Below, piece after piece: positions 54,401 through 61,351 of a stretch of 64,000 bases of DNA; position 1 is the stretch's first letter; each line of letters opens with the position of its first letter. The notes beneath the pieces were generated by a model, which searched no databases, had not been told where the DNA came from, and saw only the letters and a program-made list of their open reading frames with translations. Location of the stretch: contig JBEVJC010000022.1 in the NCBI GenBank assembly GCA_040510375.1, positions 1-64,000 on the forward strand, written 5' to 3'. The stretch comes from JBEVJC01 sp040510375 (GTDB lineage: Bacteria; Bacteroidota; Bacteroidia; Chitinophagales; Chitinophagaceae). A program made the translations under genes and the position numbers.

Positions 54401-55070
54401 GTTTATCCGAAAACTGATAAGTATATGGAGCCGATTCATGGAGGTCGCCAACAGAAGTAGAAATAACGAGCTCCTTATTTTTTATAAATAATTTGTCGGC
54501 ACCAGTATATTTCATGGCGATCCTGCTGAGGTCTGCTCCGGGTCGCGCAATGATATCGTATTTCATGACCCCGTTATACGTATAATAACGTACATCCACA
54601 TTCGGATAAATCTCCCTGAATGTTATTGCCTGGTAAATTTTACAGTTACCTGCCCATTTGGAAGGATCGTTACCAATGATATAATTGTTGTAGGATTCAA
54701 CCGGCTTATCCGCCACCACCTTCATGGTTGGCGAAGTATTTATAAAATCCACGGTATAGGTATGACCACGGAGAAGTAATTTACCTGATCCACCTGATCC
54801 TGAAGACCGTGATGTTGTGGAACCATCCACACTGTGACCATGTAATATCTCCTGTATAGCACCCATGTCTTTAGGGTTATGCTGTGTGATAGTAAAACCA
54901 CCGGAACGGATGTAAACCACACCGGTATTGAGTTCCCCCCGGTACAGGATATCGCTGTCCCACTGACCTTTATTCTCCACGAACTCAATATTATTATAAC
55001 CCTGGGCTATAATAACAGTGGCAAGACAAGAAAAAGCAAGCGATAGAAAAAGACGTGTAACGGTACCCAT
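51417..55070 (-). CDS. Large secreted PKD-repeat protein with T9SS type B C-terminal domain
   Basis: 1217 aa. A signal peptide is followed by a DUF7948-type N-terminus (NIEFVENKGQWDSDILYRG), SBBP-like propeller repeats (YLGGSGNDAAYVLALAP), about four PKD domains each with an EWDFGDGS/WIFGDGD pattern, and a CTD (FTIYNRQGKKVFETS ... GWDGRVGG) of the gliding-motility type B sorting family. It is exported by T9SS and displayed on the surface, probably as an adhesin. The PorP/SprF gene follows. Confidence 0.93.
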   Translation of the reverse strand: MGTVTRLFLSLAFSCLATVIIAQGYNNIEFVENKGQWDSDILYRGELNTGVVYIRSGGFTITQHNPKDMGAIQEILHGHSVDGSTTSRSSGSGGSGKLLLRGHTYTVDFINTSPTMKVVADKPVESYNNYIIGNDPSKWAGNCKIYQAITFREIYPNVDVRYYTYNGVMKYDIIARPGADLSRIAMKYTGADKLFIKNKELVISTSVGDLHESAPYTYQFSDKQRKEVNSKYVVKNNIVSFDVKSYDKNSTLVIDPTLIFCSFSGASTTNWGFTATYGPDGSFYGGGIMFRSGFPATPGAFQENYDPGNNSGDAPGKIDIAVMKLNANGSALVYATYVGGTGNEQPHSLVVDNDGNLVIAGRSNSPNYPVRGSASTLGLGYDVVITKLNAAGTGLIGSVKVGGEGNDGVNISVNRSGTTSLQQNYGDDGRSEVILDGAGNILVASSTSSTSLSAITTGSFQPTIGGKQDGLLLKFNSTLSNRIFASYLGGSGNDAAYVLALAPTGDIYVAGGTESANLPGSHAGTVGPSQFAPDGIDGFVAQVSSNGGSIIRSTWIGTNVIDQLYGIQFDRFGYPYVMGTTTGNISVINAGYSVANAKQFIAKLQPDLSTFIYRTTFGSPNATRPNISPTAFLVDRCENVYVSGWGGQVSTGYLNSGTAGMPVTPDALPFPRGGPDGQDFYFFVLRRDAVGPGPLFASYFGQNGGLSDHVDGGTSRFDRNGVIYQAMCANCGGGGVPPTTPGAYMPTNGALANLGCNLGMAKIAFNLAGVGVEVQSAIGGVPRDTAGCLPLLVTFTDIVRNATEYIWDFGDGSPIVGPLPAAAGYSQDHTYNTVGDYRVMLIAIDPASCNQRDTSYINIRVGDLKANLLADFVKTGACNSLEFRFNNNSFTDPTRPFTDSSFIWDFGDGSPRVVSGTAPITHTFPATGPYVVRLVLNDTAYCNNPDSLVIPINVAANVDAQFTTPPQGCAIYEAVFNSSATIGGLNFEWDFGDSTSADNTSTLANPVHIYTTPGTYTIRMVANNPNTCNLTDTTYTTIIVLEGPLASFTYTPVTPVLNTPNVFRNTSSANAIRFVWIFGDGDTLATTSRADVTHQYNSPGVFTACLVAFNRLDCPDTTCQDVTTLVEPALDVPNAFTPMSNDINSIAMPRGYGIAKIMFTIYNRQGKKVFETSSRNQGWDGRVGGVIQPMDVYAYTLAVEFFDGTKATKTGDITLIR

Positions 55071-55121
55071 TCTGTTTATTAAAATAAATAAATTATCCGG
55101 TTGTTTTCCTGAAATCTTATA

Positions 55122-57161
55122 TTATGAAATTTTACTCCATCCAATCTTGCCTTTTTGCCCTTGCAGGTAGTTCCTGAGTCGCAAATTTTCGGCCGAATCC
55201 AGACCCGGGTCGTGTTTAACCAATTCTTCAGCCATATTCCTCGCTATTTCAAGTAACTCCCTGTCCTGCACAATATTGGCTATTTTAAAATTCAGCAATC
55301 CACTTTGCCTTGTACCTTCAATATCCCCTGGCCCACGTAACTCAAGATCTTTTTCAGCAATCAGGAACCCATTGTTGGTCGATGTCATTATCTGGATGCG
55401 TTCCCGCGCATCTTTACCTAACGAAGAACCTGTCATTAGAATACAATAACTCTGTTCAGAACCACGACCCACACGTCCGCGAAGCTGGTGCAGTTGGGAA
55501 AGTCCAAACTTCTCTGAACTTTCGATGACCATTACCGATGCGTTGGGAACATTTACGCCTACTTCGATTACGGTCGTTGACACCATTAATTGAGTGTCGC
55601 CACTGACAAACCGTTGCATGTTCTGGTCCTTTTGTTCAGCCGGCTGTCTGCCGTGTACCATACTGATCCAGTAACGGGGTTCGGGAAAATATCCTTTGAC
55701 AGTTTCATAACCCCTCATCAGGTTTTCGTAATCCATTTTATCACTCTCCTCGATCAGCGGAAAAATTATATATACCTGCCGCCCCTTGTCAATCTCGGCA
55801 CGGAGAAATGACATGACGCGACTTCTTTGTGTCTCATATCGGTGAACAGTAGTTATTGGTTTGCGACCGGGCGGGAGTTCATCTATAACGCTTGTATCGA
55901 GATCTCCGTATGCGGTCATTGCCAGTGTTCGTGGAATCGGTGTGGCAGTCATTACCAGGACATGTGGCGGCACTACCGATTTTTTCCAGAGTTTGGCCCG
56001 CTGGGCCACTCCAAAACGGTGCTGCTCATCGATTATCACCAAACCAAGGTTTCGGAACTGCACCACCTCTTCAATTACGGCATGGGTGCCGATCAGGATC
56101 TGCAATTCACCATCGAGCAACTTTTTTAGCATTTCTTTACGATTTGCCTTCTTGCTTGATCCGGTGAGAATGGCCACCCCGATGGGCAGTCCCTCCAGTA
56201 ATTCACTGATCCCTGCATAATGCTGCCGGGCCAGGATTTCAGTGGGTGCTACCAAACAGGCCTGGAAACCATTATCGATTGCAAGGAGCATCGTCAGCAG
56301 GGCAACCATGGTCTTACCACTCCCCACATCGCCCTGAAGCAGGCGGTTCATCTGGCGTCCGGTTGCGGTGTCCAGCCGGATCTCCTTAATTACCCGTTTT
56401 TGTGCACCCGTTAATTCGAAGGGTAGTTTTTCTTTATAAAACCGGTTGAACAGGTCCCCCACTTTCTCAAATATCACACCCCGGGAGGAACGGTGCCTGG
56501 CCGACCGCAGCAGGTTCATACGAAGCTGCGCAAAAAACAATTCTTCAAACTTCAGTCTCCTTACAGCCTCCTGGTACAGGGCCGGACTTTCTGGAAAATG
56601 AATCTGCCGGTATGCATGGAAACGGTTCATCAGTCCAAGGCTTTCTATTACCGATTGTGAAAGATTTTCCGGAAGATCTGCTTCCCTGATCATCGTCAGC
56701 AACACGGCTGTCAGCCGCGCCAGTTGACGGCCACCCAGGCCGCGGGCCTTCATTTTTTCGGTGCTGGGGTATACCGGTTCAAGAAAAGAACGGCCCTCCT
56801 GTTTTTCGGGGGTCCAGGGTTCAATTTCGGGGTGAACAATCTGGGCATTATTCTGGAAAAAACCCAGTCGCCCGTAAACAAGATAGGAATGCCCTGGCAC
56901 CAGATTCTTCTGGATATAATTAATCCCCTGAAACCAGATCAATTCCAGTGTACCGCTATTATCCTGGATCCTGGCCGATAACCGCCGGGCGCCACCGGTA
57001 CCTATCAGCTCGAGTTGCAGAAGTTTTCCTGCTACCTGAACATATTCCATCTGCATGTTCACGGATGAAATGGATGTCACACGGGTTTTATCGACATGTC
57101 GGTAAGGGAAATGATCAAGGAGATCACGAAATGTAAATACCTGCAGTTCTTTCCTGATCAT
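55122..57161 (-). CDS. recG: ATP-dependent DNA helicase RecG (N-terminus extends upstream)
   Basis: At least 679 aa. RecG rescues stalled forks. It has a wedge OB domain, Walker A QGDVGSGKT, DEQHRFG, TATPIPRTLAMT and a C-terminal LRGRVGRG. The first ATG is at 57161, but the conserved leading segment (LENPIEYLKGVGPQRAE) is encoded in frame just upstream (57162-57212) after an in-frame stop near 57255. No ATG, GTG or TTG occurs there; ATT at 57233-57231 would start ISSTVSILENPIEY, similar to homologues. A -7 box at 57248-57255 fits a transcript beginning near this point. Start therefore uncertain. Confidence 0.93.
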   Translation of the reverse strand: MIRKELQVFTFRDLLDHFPYRHVDKTRVTSISSVNMQMEYVQVAGKLLQLELIGTGGARRLSARIQDNSGTLELIWFQGINYIQKNLVPGHSYLVYGRLGFFQNNAQIVHPEIEPWTPEKQEGRSFLEPVYPSTEKMKARGLGGRQLARLTAVLLTMIREADLPENLSQSVIESLGLMNRFHAYRQIHFPESPALYQEAVRRLKFEELFFAQLRMNLLRSARHRSSRGVIFEKVGDLFNRFYKEKLPFELTGAQKRVIKEIRLDTATGRQMNRLLQGDVGSGKTMVALLTMLLAIDNGFQACLVAPTEILARQHYAGISELLEGLPIGVAILTGSSKKANRKEMLKKLLDGELQILIGTHAVIEEVVQFRNLGLVIIDEQHRFGVAQRAKLWKKSVVPPHVLVMTATPIPRTLAMTAYGDLDTSVIDELPPGRKPITTVHRYETQRSRVMSFLRAEIDKGRQVYIIFPLIEESDKMDYENLMRGYETVKGYFPEPRYWISMVHGRQPAEQKDQNMQRFVSGDTQLMVSTTVIEVGVNVPNASVMVIESSEKFGLSQLHQLRGRVGRGSEQSYCILMTGSSLGKDARERIQIMTSTNNGFLIAEKDLELRGPGDIEGTRQSGLLNFKIANIVQDRELLEIARNMAEELVKHDPGLDSAENLRLRNYLQGQKGKIGWSKIS

Positions 57162-57247
57162 CTCGGCGCGTTGCGGACCAACACCTTTCAGGTATTCAAT
57201 TGGATTTTCTAATATGGAAACGGTGGAAGAAATAAACGCTGTTTGTG

Positions 57248-57255
57248 CAAAAATA
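57248..57255 (-). promoter_or_regulatory. -7 box upstream of recG
   Basis: TATTTTTG on the minus strand, a perfect TAnnTTTG. It places the likely transcript start around 57241, 5' of the extended recG reading frame. Confidence 0.4.
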
Positions 57256-57396
57256 AGTTATCGAAGGCGGGCAGGGATAAATGATCGGTCGGACCTGGAA
57301 ATCAGCTTTAAAAGTTCATTGGAAATACAATAAAATTGCTGTTTTCCGGTTTAAGGGGAGGACACGACTGGTCGTAGTCCCCCAATCCACTATTGT

Positions 57397-58488
57397 ATGA
57401 TAAGCCACGTTGACCTGTTGCAGATCCACCTGCAATTCCAAGAGTATAAACTAGCGTTATTTTGCTTCACCACAGCCTTTATTGTTGCACTGATCGTGAT
57501 CCCGCCGCTGATAAGTTTTATTTTCCGGTATAAACTGATGGACATCCCGAATCTGAGAAAGGAACATACCACCCCCGTACCAACCATGGGTGGAATTGCT
57601 ATTGTAGCCGGTATGTTCGCTGCCTTATTACTTTGGTTTCCTTTCCGGTATGAACCGGCCCAGATCGTTTTCTTTTTTTCCGTAATTATACTTTGCCTGC
57701 TGGGTATCATGGACGATATCCGCGATATGCCTGCCAGGTATAAGTTCATCATCCAGTTTGCGCTGGCATTTCTGATCGCGCTTTCGGGAACAAGAATTGA
57801 ATCTTTTGAAGGGATCTTTGGTATTGGCTCCCTGCCTGTGCCGGCCCAATACATAACTACAGTATTGGTAATTGTGGGCATTACCAATGCGTTTAACCTG
57901 GTCGATGGCATTGATGGCCTGGCCGGGGGACTGGCATTTATGAGTCTTGTGACAATCGGAATTTTCCTGACCCTGGGTGGCGACGGGTTTACAGCATTGA
58001 TTGCATTCAGTCTCGCGGGCGCAGTGCTGGCATTCTTATATTACAATTTCAATCCCGCTAAAATATTCATGGGTGATACCGGTTCATTGACGCTGGGTTT
58101 TGTAACCGCGGTGCTCTGCATCCGTTTATTACAATTCAATTCAATGAGCAGTGCTCCCATGATACCAAATGCACCTGTCTTTATTCTTGGTATTGTGCTG
58201 ATCCCTGTGTTTGATACTCTCCGGGTATTTATTATGCGCAGTCTTCGCGGACAATCGCCTTTTATGGCCGACCGCACACATATACACCACCTGCTGACCA
58301 ATGCAGGATTCGATCACAGTTTTGCAGTGAAGGTTATTTACCTGATCCATGCCATTGTATTACTTGTGGCATTTTTACTCAGGAACCTGCAGATGGAACT
58401 GATCCTGCTGCTGATGTTCCTTTTTATGATCTGTGTATCGCTTTTACTGAAACACCTGCGTTTATTTATACCGGTGAAGGGGAGATAA
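57397..58488 (+). CDS. WecA/MraY-like undecaprenyl-phosphate sugar-1-phosphate transferase
   Basis: 363 aa with about ten transmembrane helices. Motifs of the MraY/WecA/TagO superfamily are present: LGIMDDIRDMPARYK (Asp-rich), NAFNLVDGIDGLAGG, MGDTGSLTLGF and the HIHH cluster. The enzyme puts a sugar-1-phosphate (often GlcNAc-1-P) on undecaprenyl phosphate to start O-antigen or wall polymer synthesis. It stands apart from the flanking genes. Confidence 0.9.
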   Translation: MISHVDLLQIHLQFQEYKLALFCFTTAFIVALIVIPPLISFIFRYKLMDIPNLRKEHTTPVPTMGGIAIVAGMFAALLLWFPFRYEPAQIVFFFSVIILCLLGIMDDIRDMPARYKFIIQFALAFLIALSGTRIESFEGIFGIGSLPVPAQYITTVLVIVGITNAFNLVDGIDGLAGGLAFMSLVTIGIFLTLGGDGFTALIAFSLAGAVLAFLYYNFNPAKIFMGDTGSLTLGFVTAVLCIRLLQFNSMSSAPMIPNAPVFILGIVLIPVFDTLRVFIMRSLRGQSPFMADRTHIHHLLTNAGFDHSFAVKVIYLIHAIVLLVAFLLRNLQMELILLLMFLFMICVSLLLKHLRLFIPVKGR

Positions 58489-58569
58489 ACGTTGCGGAGT
58501 TGATCGAAAATACAAGGCATGCCGCTGGTTCGCGGACCAGCCTTCGTTTCCGAATTATCGCCAATTTCT

Positions 58570-58866
58570 TTATCCGTATTGTTTCAGGACAGAAAGCAGA
58601 CTCGATTTATCGATCATACCCGGGTTTCGCCATAACACCTTTCCGTTCTTAAAAAGGATCAGTGTAGGAACAGCATTTACCTGGTAGGTATTGGCTGTTG
58701 GCTGGTTCCTGTCGATATCCAGTTTTATCACCCGCACTTTCCCGGTAGTTGTTTTAGCTACTTCCTTAATGGTGGGCTCCATTGCTTTACAGGGGCCACA
58801 CCAGTCCGCATAAAAATCAACAAGCACGGGCGTATCCCCGTTGATCAGTTCTTGAAAAGTTTCCAT
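58570..58866 (-). CDS. Thioredoxin
   Basis: 98 aa. A thioredoxin fold with active site WCGPC (residues 22-26) and the cis-Pro of AVPTLILF. The ATG at 58866 is preferred over 58875. It follows the receiver gene by 22 bp, so they are co-transcribed. Confidence 0.95.
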   Translation of the reverse strand: METFQELINGDTPVLVDFYADWCGPCKAMEPTIKEVAKTTTGKVRVIKLDIDRNQPTANTYQVNAVPTLILFKNGKVLWRNPGMIDKSSLLSVLKQYG

Positions 58867-58888
58867 TCTGCACAATTTACATCTTGAA

Positions 58889-59275
58889 TCAATTCATTAC
58901 CTGGCAGATGGAATTGTAGAGCTGTTCACGGGTAAAAGGTTTTGCGAGAAACAGGTCCGCTCCATTTTCCAGGGCCACATCTTTTGCAGCAATACCAAAA
59001 CCGGAAATCATTATGACTTTCGAATCCGGATAGTTGCTCTTTATGTATCCAACAAAATCAACACCGAAACCGTCCGGAAGTTTATTATCCAGGATCACCA
59101 CCGAAGGTTTCTCTTTTTTCAGATACTCCTCTGCATGTTTTAGGTCCTTAACATGTTCCAGCTCCAACCCTTTCCCGTCAAGCAGTATATTAAGCAAGAG
59201 ACACATTTCACCTTCGTCTTCAATAATCAGGATCTTTTTCAGATCATTTCCGGGCAGCATAGTTGGGTTCGCCAT
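58889..59275 (-). CDS. Stand-alone response-regulator receiver protein
   Basis: 128 aa: a single receiver domain with acidic pair Glu 19-Asp 20 (IIEDEGEM), phosphoacceptor Asp 63 (ILDNKLPDG), Ser 91 and Lys 112 (LAKPFT). It has no output domain. The ATG at 59275 is chosen; 59332 adds 19 residues of non-family sequence. No histidine kinase is nearby. It is paired with thioredoxin. Confidence 0.93.
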   Translation of the reverse strand: MANPTMLPGNDLKKILIIEDEGEMCLLLNILLDGKGLELEHVKDLKHAEEYLKKEKPSVVILDNKLPDGFGVDFVGYIKSNYPDSKVIMISGFGIAAKDVALENGADLFLAKPFTREQLYNSICQVMN

Positions 59276-59399
59276 ACGTAATAATTTGTATTTATTGGAT
59301 AAACACAAATACTTTGCCGGACGGAAAATCAACTATTCTGTGGGATTAATCAACAAAACAGGGATTTTGTGCCCTGAAATTCCACACTCATCGCATATT

Positions 59400-60179
59400 T
59401 TATTTCCTTGCCATGAACACCAGGAACTGGTTTTGAAGAAAATGGATTCCTTCGGTAATCCGGAATTGACCCAATGCCTCTTCCGCGGCCTTCTCTACCA
59501 GGTGTTTGGGGCTGAAGTTTAATGCAGCTGCAGCCGGACCCGTACCCATAAAACTATCTACCGCATCTTCCAGCGTATGATACAGGAAGGGACAGGCGAT
59601 GCTGGCCCGGTCTGTCAGTTCCAACCCGACAGCGGCCAGTTCCGACTCCATCCGTCCGTCTTCGGAAAGGGCAAAGGGTCCGGGTGTACCAGGGGGCGGC
59701 GGTGGTAACAGGGAACCGATGGCTTTTAGTACCCTTGTAGCTTCGCTAAGCTCGGGCTTTGCCCAAATACCGATGACCAGGGTGCCACCCGTTTTTAATA
59801 CCCGTTTCGCTTCCTGTAGCGCTGAAGGGAAACTTCCCGCATACTGGAATGAATTAAATCCCGCCACTATGTCAAAGGTTTCGTCCTTAAATGAAAGTGA
59901 TTCAAGATCCTCTTCGGTAAACTTACTGGCTGGATTTCTTTCCCTTGCTATCCTTAATAAACCAGCCGCCGCATCAACCCCTGTTACCTGCGCACCGGCA
60001 GCTGCTGCCATTGAACTGAACATACCGGAACCGCAGCCCGCATCCAGCAGGGTGCTGTTTTTCAGATCCAGTTTATCAGTTACATGCCGGTACATGGGGA
60101 GGAAGCCCGGTTCAAAAAGGTTTGACCAGTTGGAAGGAGCGATGCTCCACAGTTTACCCTGAATTTCTTTAGTGCCCAT
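59400..60179 (-). CDS. Class I SAM-dependent methyltransferase
   Basis: 259 aa. Motif I LLDAGCGSGMFS, VTGVDAAAGLL and the FDIVAGFNSFQY strand are of the Methyltransf_11/UbiE type. A Pro-rich loop (LPPPPPGTPGPF) sits in the C-terminal part. The substrate is unknown. It has its own -7 box upstream and follows the AraC regulator on the same strand. Confidence 0.88.
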   Translation of the reverse strand: MGTKEIQGKLWSIAPSNWSNLFEPGFLPMYRHVTDKLDLKNSTLLDAGCGSGMFSSMAAAAGAQVTGVDAAAGLLRIARERNPASKFTEEDLESLSFKDETFDIVAGFNSFQYAGSFPSALQEAKRVLKTGGTLVIGIWAKPELSEATRVLKAIGSLLPPPPPGTPGPFALSEDGRMESELAAVGLELTDRASIACPFLYHTLEDAVDSFMGTGPAAAALNFSPKHLVEKAAEEALGQFRITEGIHFLQNQFLVFMARK

Positions 60180-60199
60180 ACATTTATATTTTATTTTGT

Positions 60200-60207
60200 C
60201 AAAAATA
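60200..60207 (-). promoter_or_regulatory. -7 box upstream of the methyltransferase gene
   Basis: TATTTTTG on the minus strand (60207-60200), a perfect TAnnTTTG, about 20 nt before the start at 60179. No -33 TTG is clear. Confidence 0.4.
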
Positions 60208-60262
60208 ATAAGGGTAGGTTCTAACGGATATGCGTGGAAGTCCAGAGAGTTGACCCAACGGT

Positions 60263-61126
60263 TCAGGATCGGGCCAGTTGTTTCATACCCGCCGGGGTAT
60301 GCCCATAACGGAGTTTGAAAGCGCGGCTGAAATGGGAAACATTTTCAAAACCGCTGTGGAAAGATGCTTCAGAAACAGTATAACCCTGGTTGGAAATCAG
60401 GTTCCGCGCGTGGTCAAGCCGCCGTTCTGTAAGCCATCTGCCGGGCGATGTACGGTAGATCGCCTGGAAATCCCTTTTGAATGCCGACAGACTGCGGGCA
60501 GCCAGTTTTGAGAATTCTTCCAGTTTGAGGTTGAAACAAAAATTGTCTTCCATTATCCGTTGCAGGGAAACGGTCTGAGGTTTACACAGGATGGAATGAA
60601 AATATGCCTGGAGCGAATGGTTCAGTGGATTGTCCGCAATTGTAAGGATCAATTCACTGAACTTTAGCCGGAGTAATGCCTGGTCCGGCTCACGAAGGTT
60701 TTCAAAAAATGAAAACATCGACCGGTAAAAGATATCGACCGAATCGGTACGTTCAATATGCATTACCAGTTCCTCATCTGTTCCGGATCTGATCAGGGGA
60801 ACAGTTTTCTCCTGCAATACTTCGCAGATAAAATCATCCGGAAGGAAAAATAAAATGAAACAAAATTCCGTATCGAAAAACTGTTCCACCATGCTGGCAC
60901 CCTTTTTCACAAATACGCAACTGCCCTGCTTCAGGTCGTAGGATCCGTGTGATGTATGCCAGATCTTTCTTCCCTCAACTACGTACACGATGTAATTATA
61001 ATGACTCCACAGATCTTCAAAACGGTTTTCCAGCCGGCAGTTGAACATAGTGATAAGCGACTGGCCACAGGTAAACCGGCGGCACCTTGCGGGGTTATTG
61101 ACCAGATGGGAATAAAGATTGTACAA
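60263..61126 (-). CDS. AraC-family transcriptional regulator
   Basis: 287 aa. An N-terminal cupin-like ligand domain (residues about 30-140) and two C-terminal helix-turn-helix motifs (EFSKLAARSLSAFKRDFQAIY; TVSEASFHSGFENVSHFSRAFKLRYGHTPAG). It diverges from the alpha-L-rhamnosidase gene across 225 bp, so it probably controls it, perhaps with a sugar effector. Confidence 0.92.
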   Translation of the reverse strand: MYNLYSHLVNNPARCRRFTCGQSLITMFNCRLENRFEDLWSHYNYIVYVVEGRKIWHTSHGSYDLKQGSCVFVKKGASMVEQFFDTEFCFILFFLPDDFICEVLQEKTVPLIRSGTDEELVMHIERTDSVDIFYRSMFSFFENLREPDQALLRLKFSELILTIADNPLNHSLQAYFHSILCKPQTVSLQRIMEDNFCFNLKLEEFSKLAARSLSAFKRDFQAIYRTSPGRWLTERRLDHARNLISNQGYTVSEASFHSGFENVSHFSRAFKLRYGHTPAGMKQLARS

Positions 61127-61351
61127 GGGGAATCACTTTATGCTGAATTTACGCTAATTCCAGGTTTTGGCAATAACGCAAACCGGGTATATGCTTCACT
61201 GTTGGTTATCAATACTTTTCCGGGTTCGCTGATGGGATAACCATCAACTATCACTGCAACCCTTACCTTTAGAAAATTATTTTTTTACATAATCGTTGAA
61301 GGGATCTGTTCACAATTTGTAGCAATACCGGAGTGGATATTAAATAAAAGG

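Noticed and set aside
59599..60162. 187-codon ORF opposite the methyltransferase
   Set aside because: Antisense shadow of a gene with clear SAM-binding motifs.
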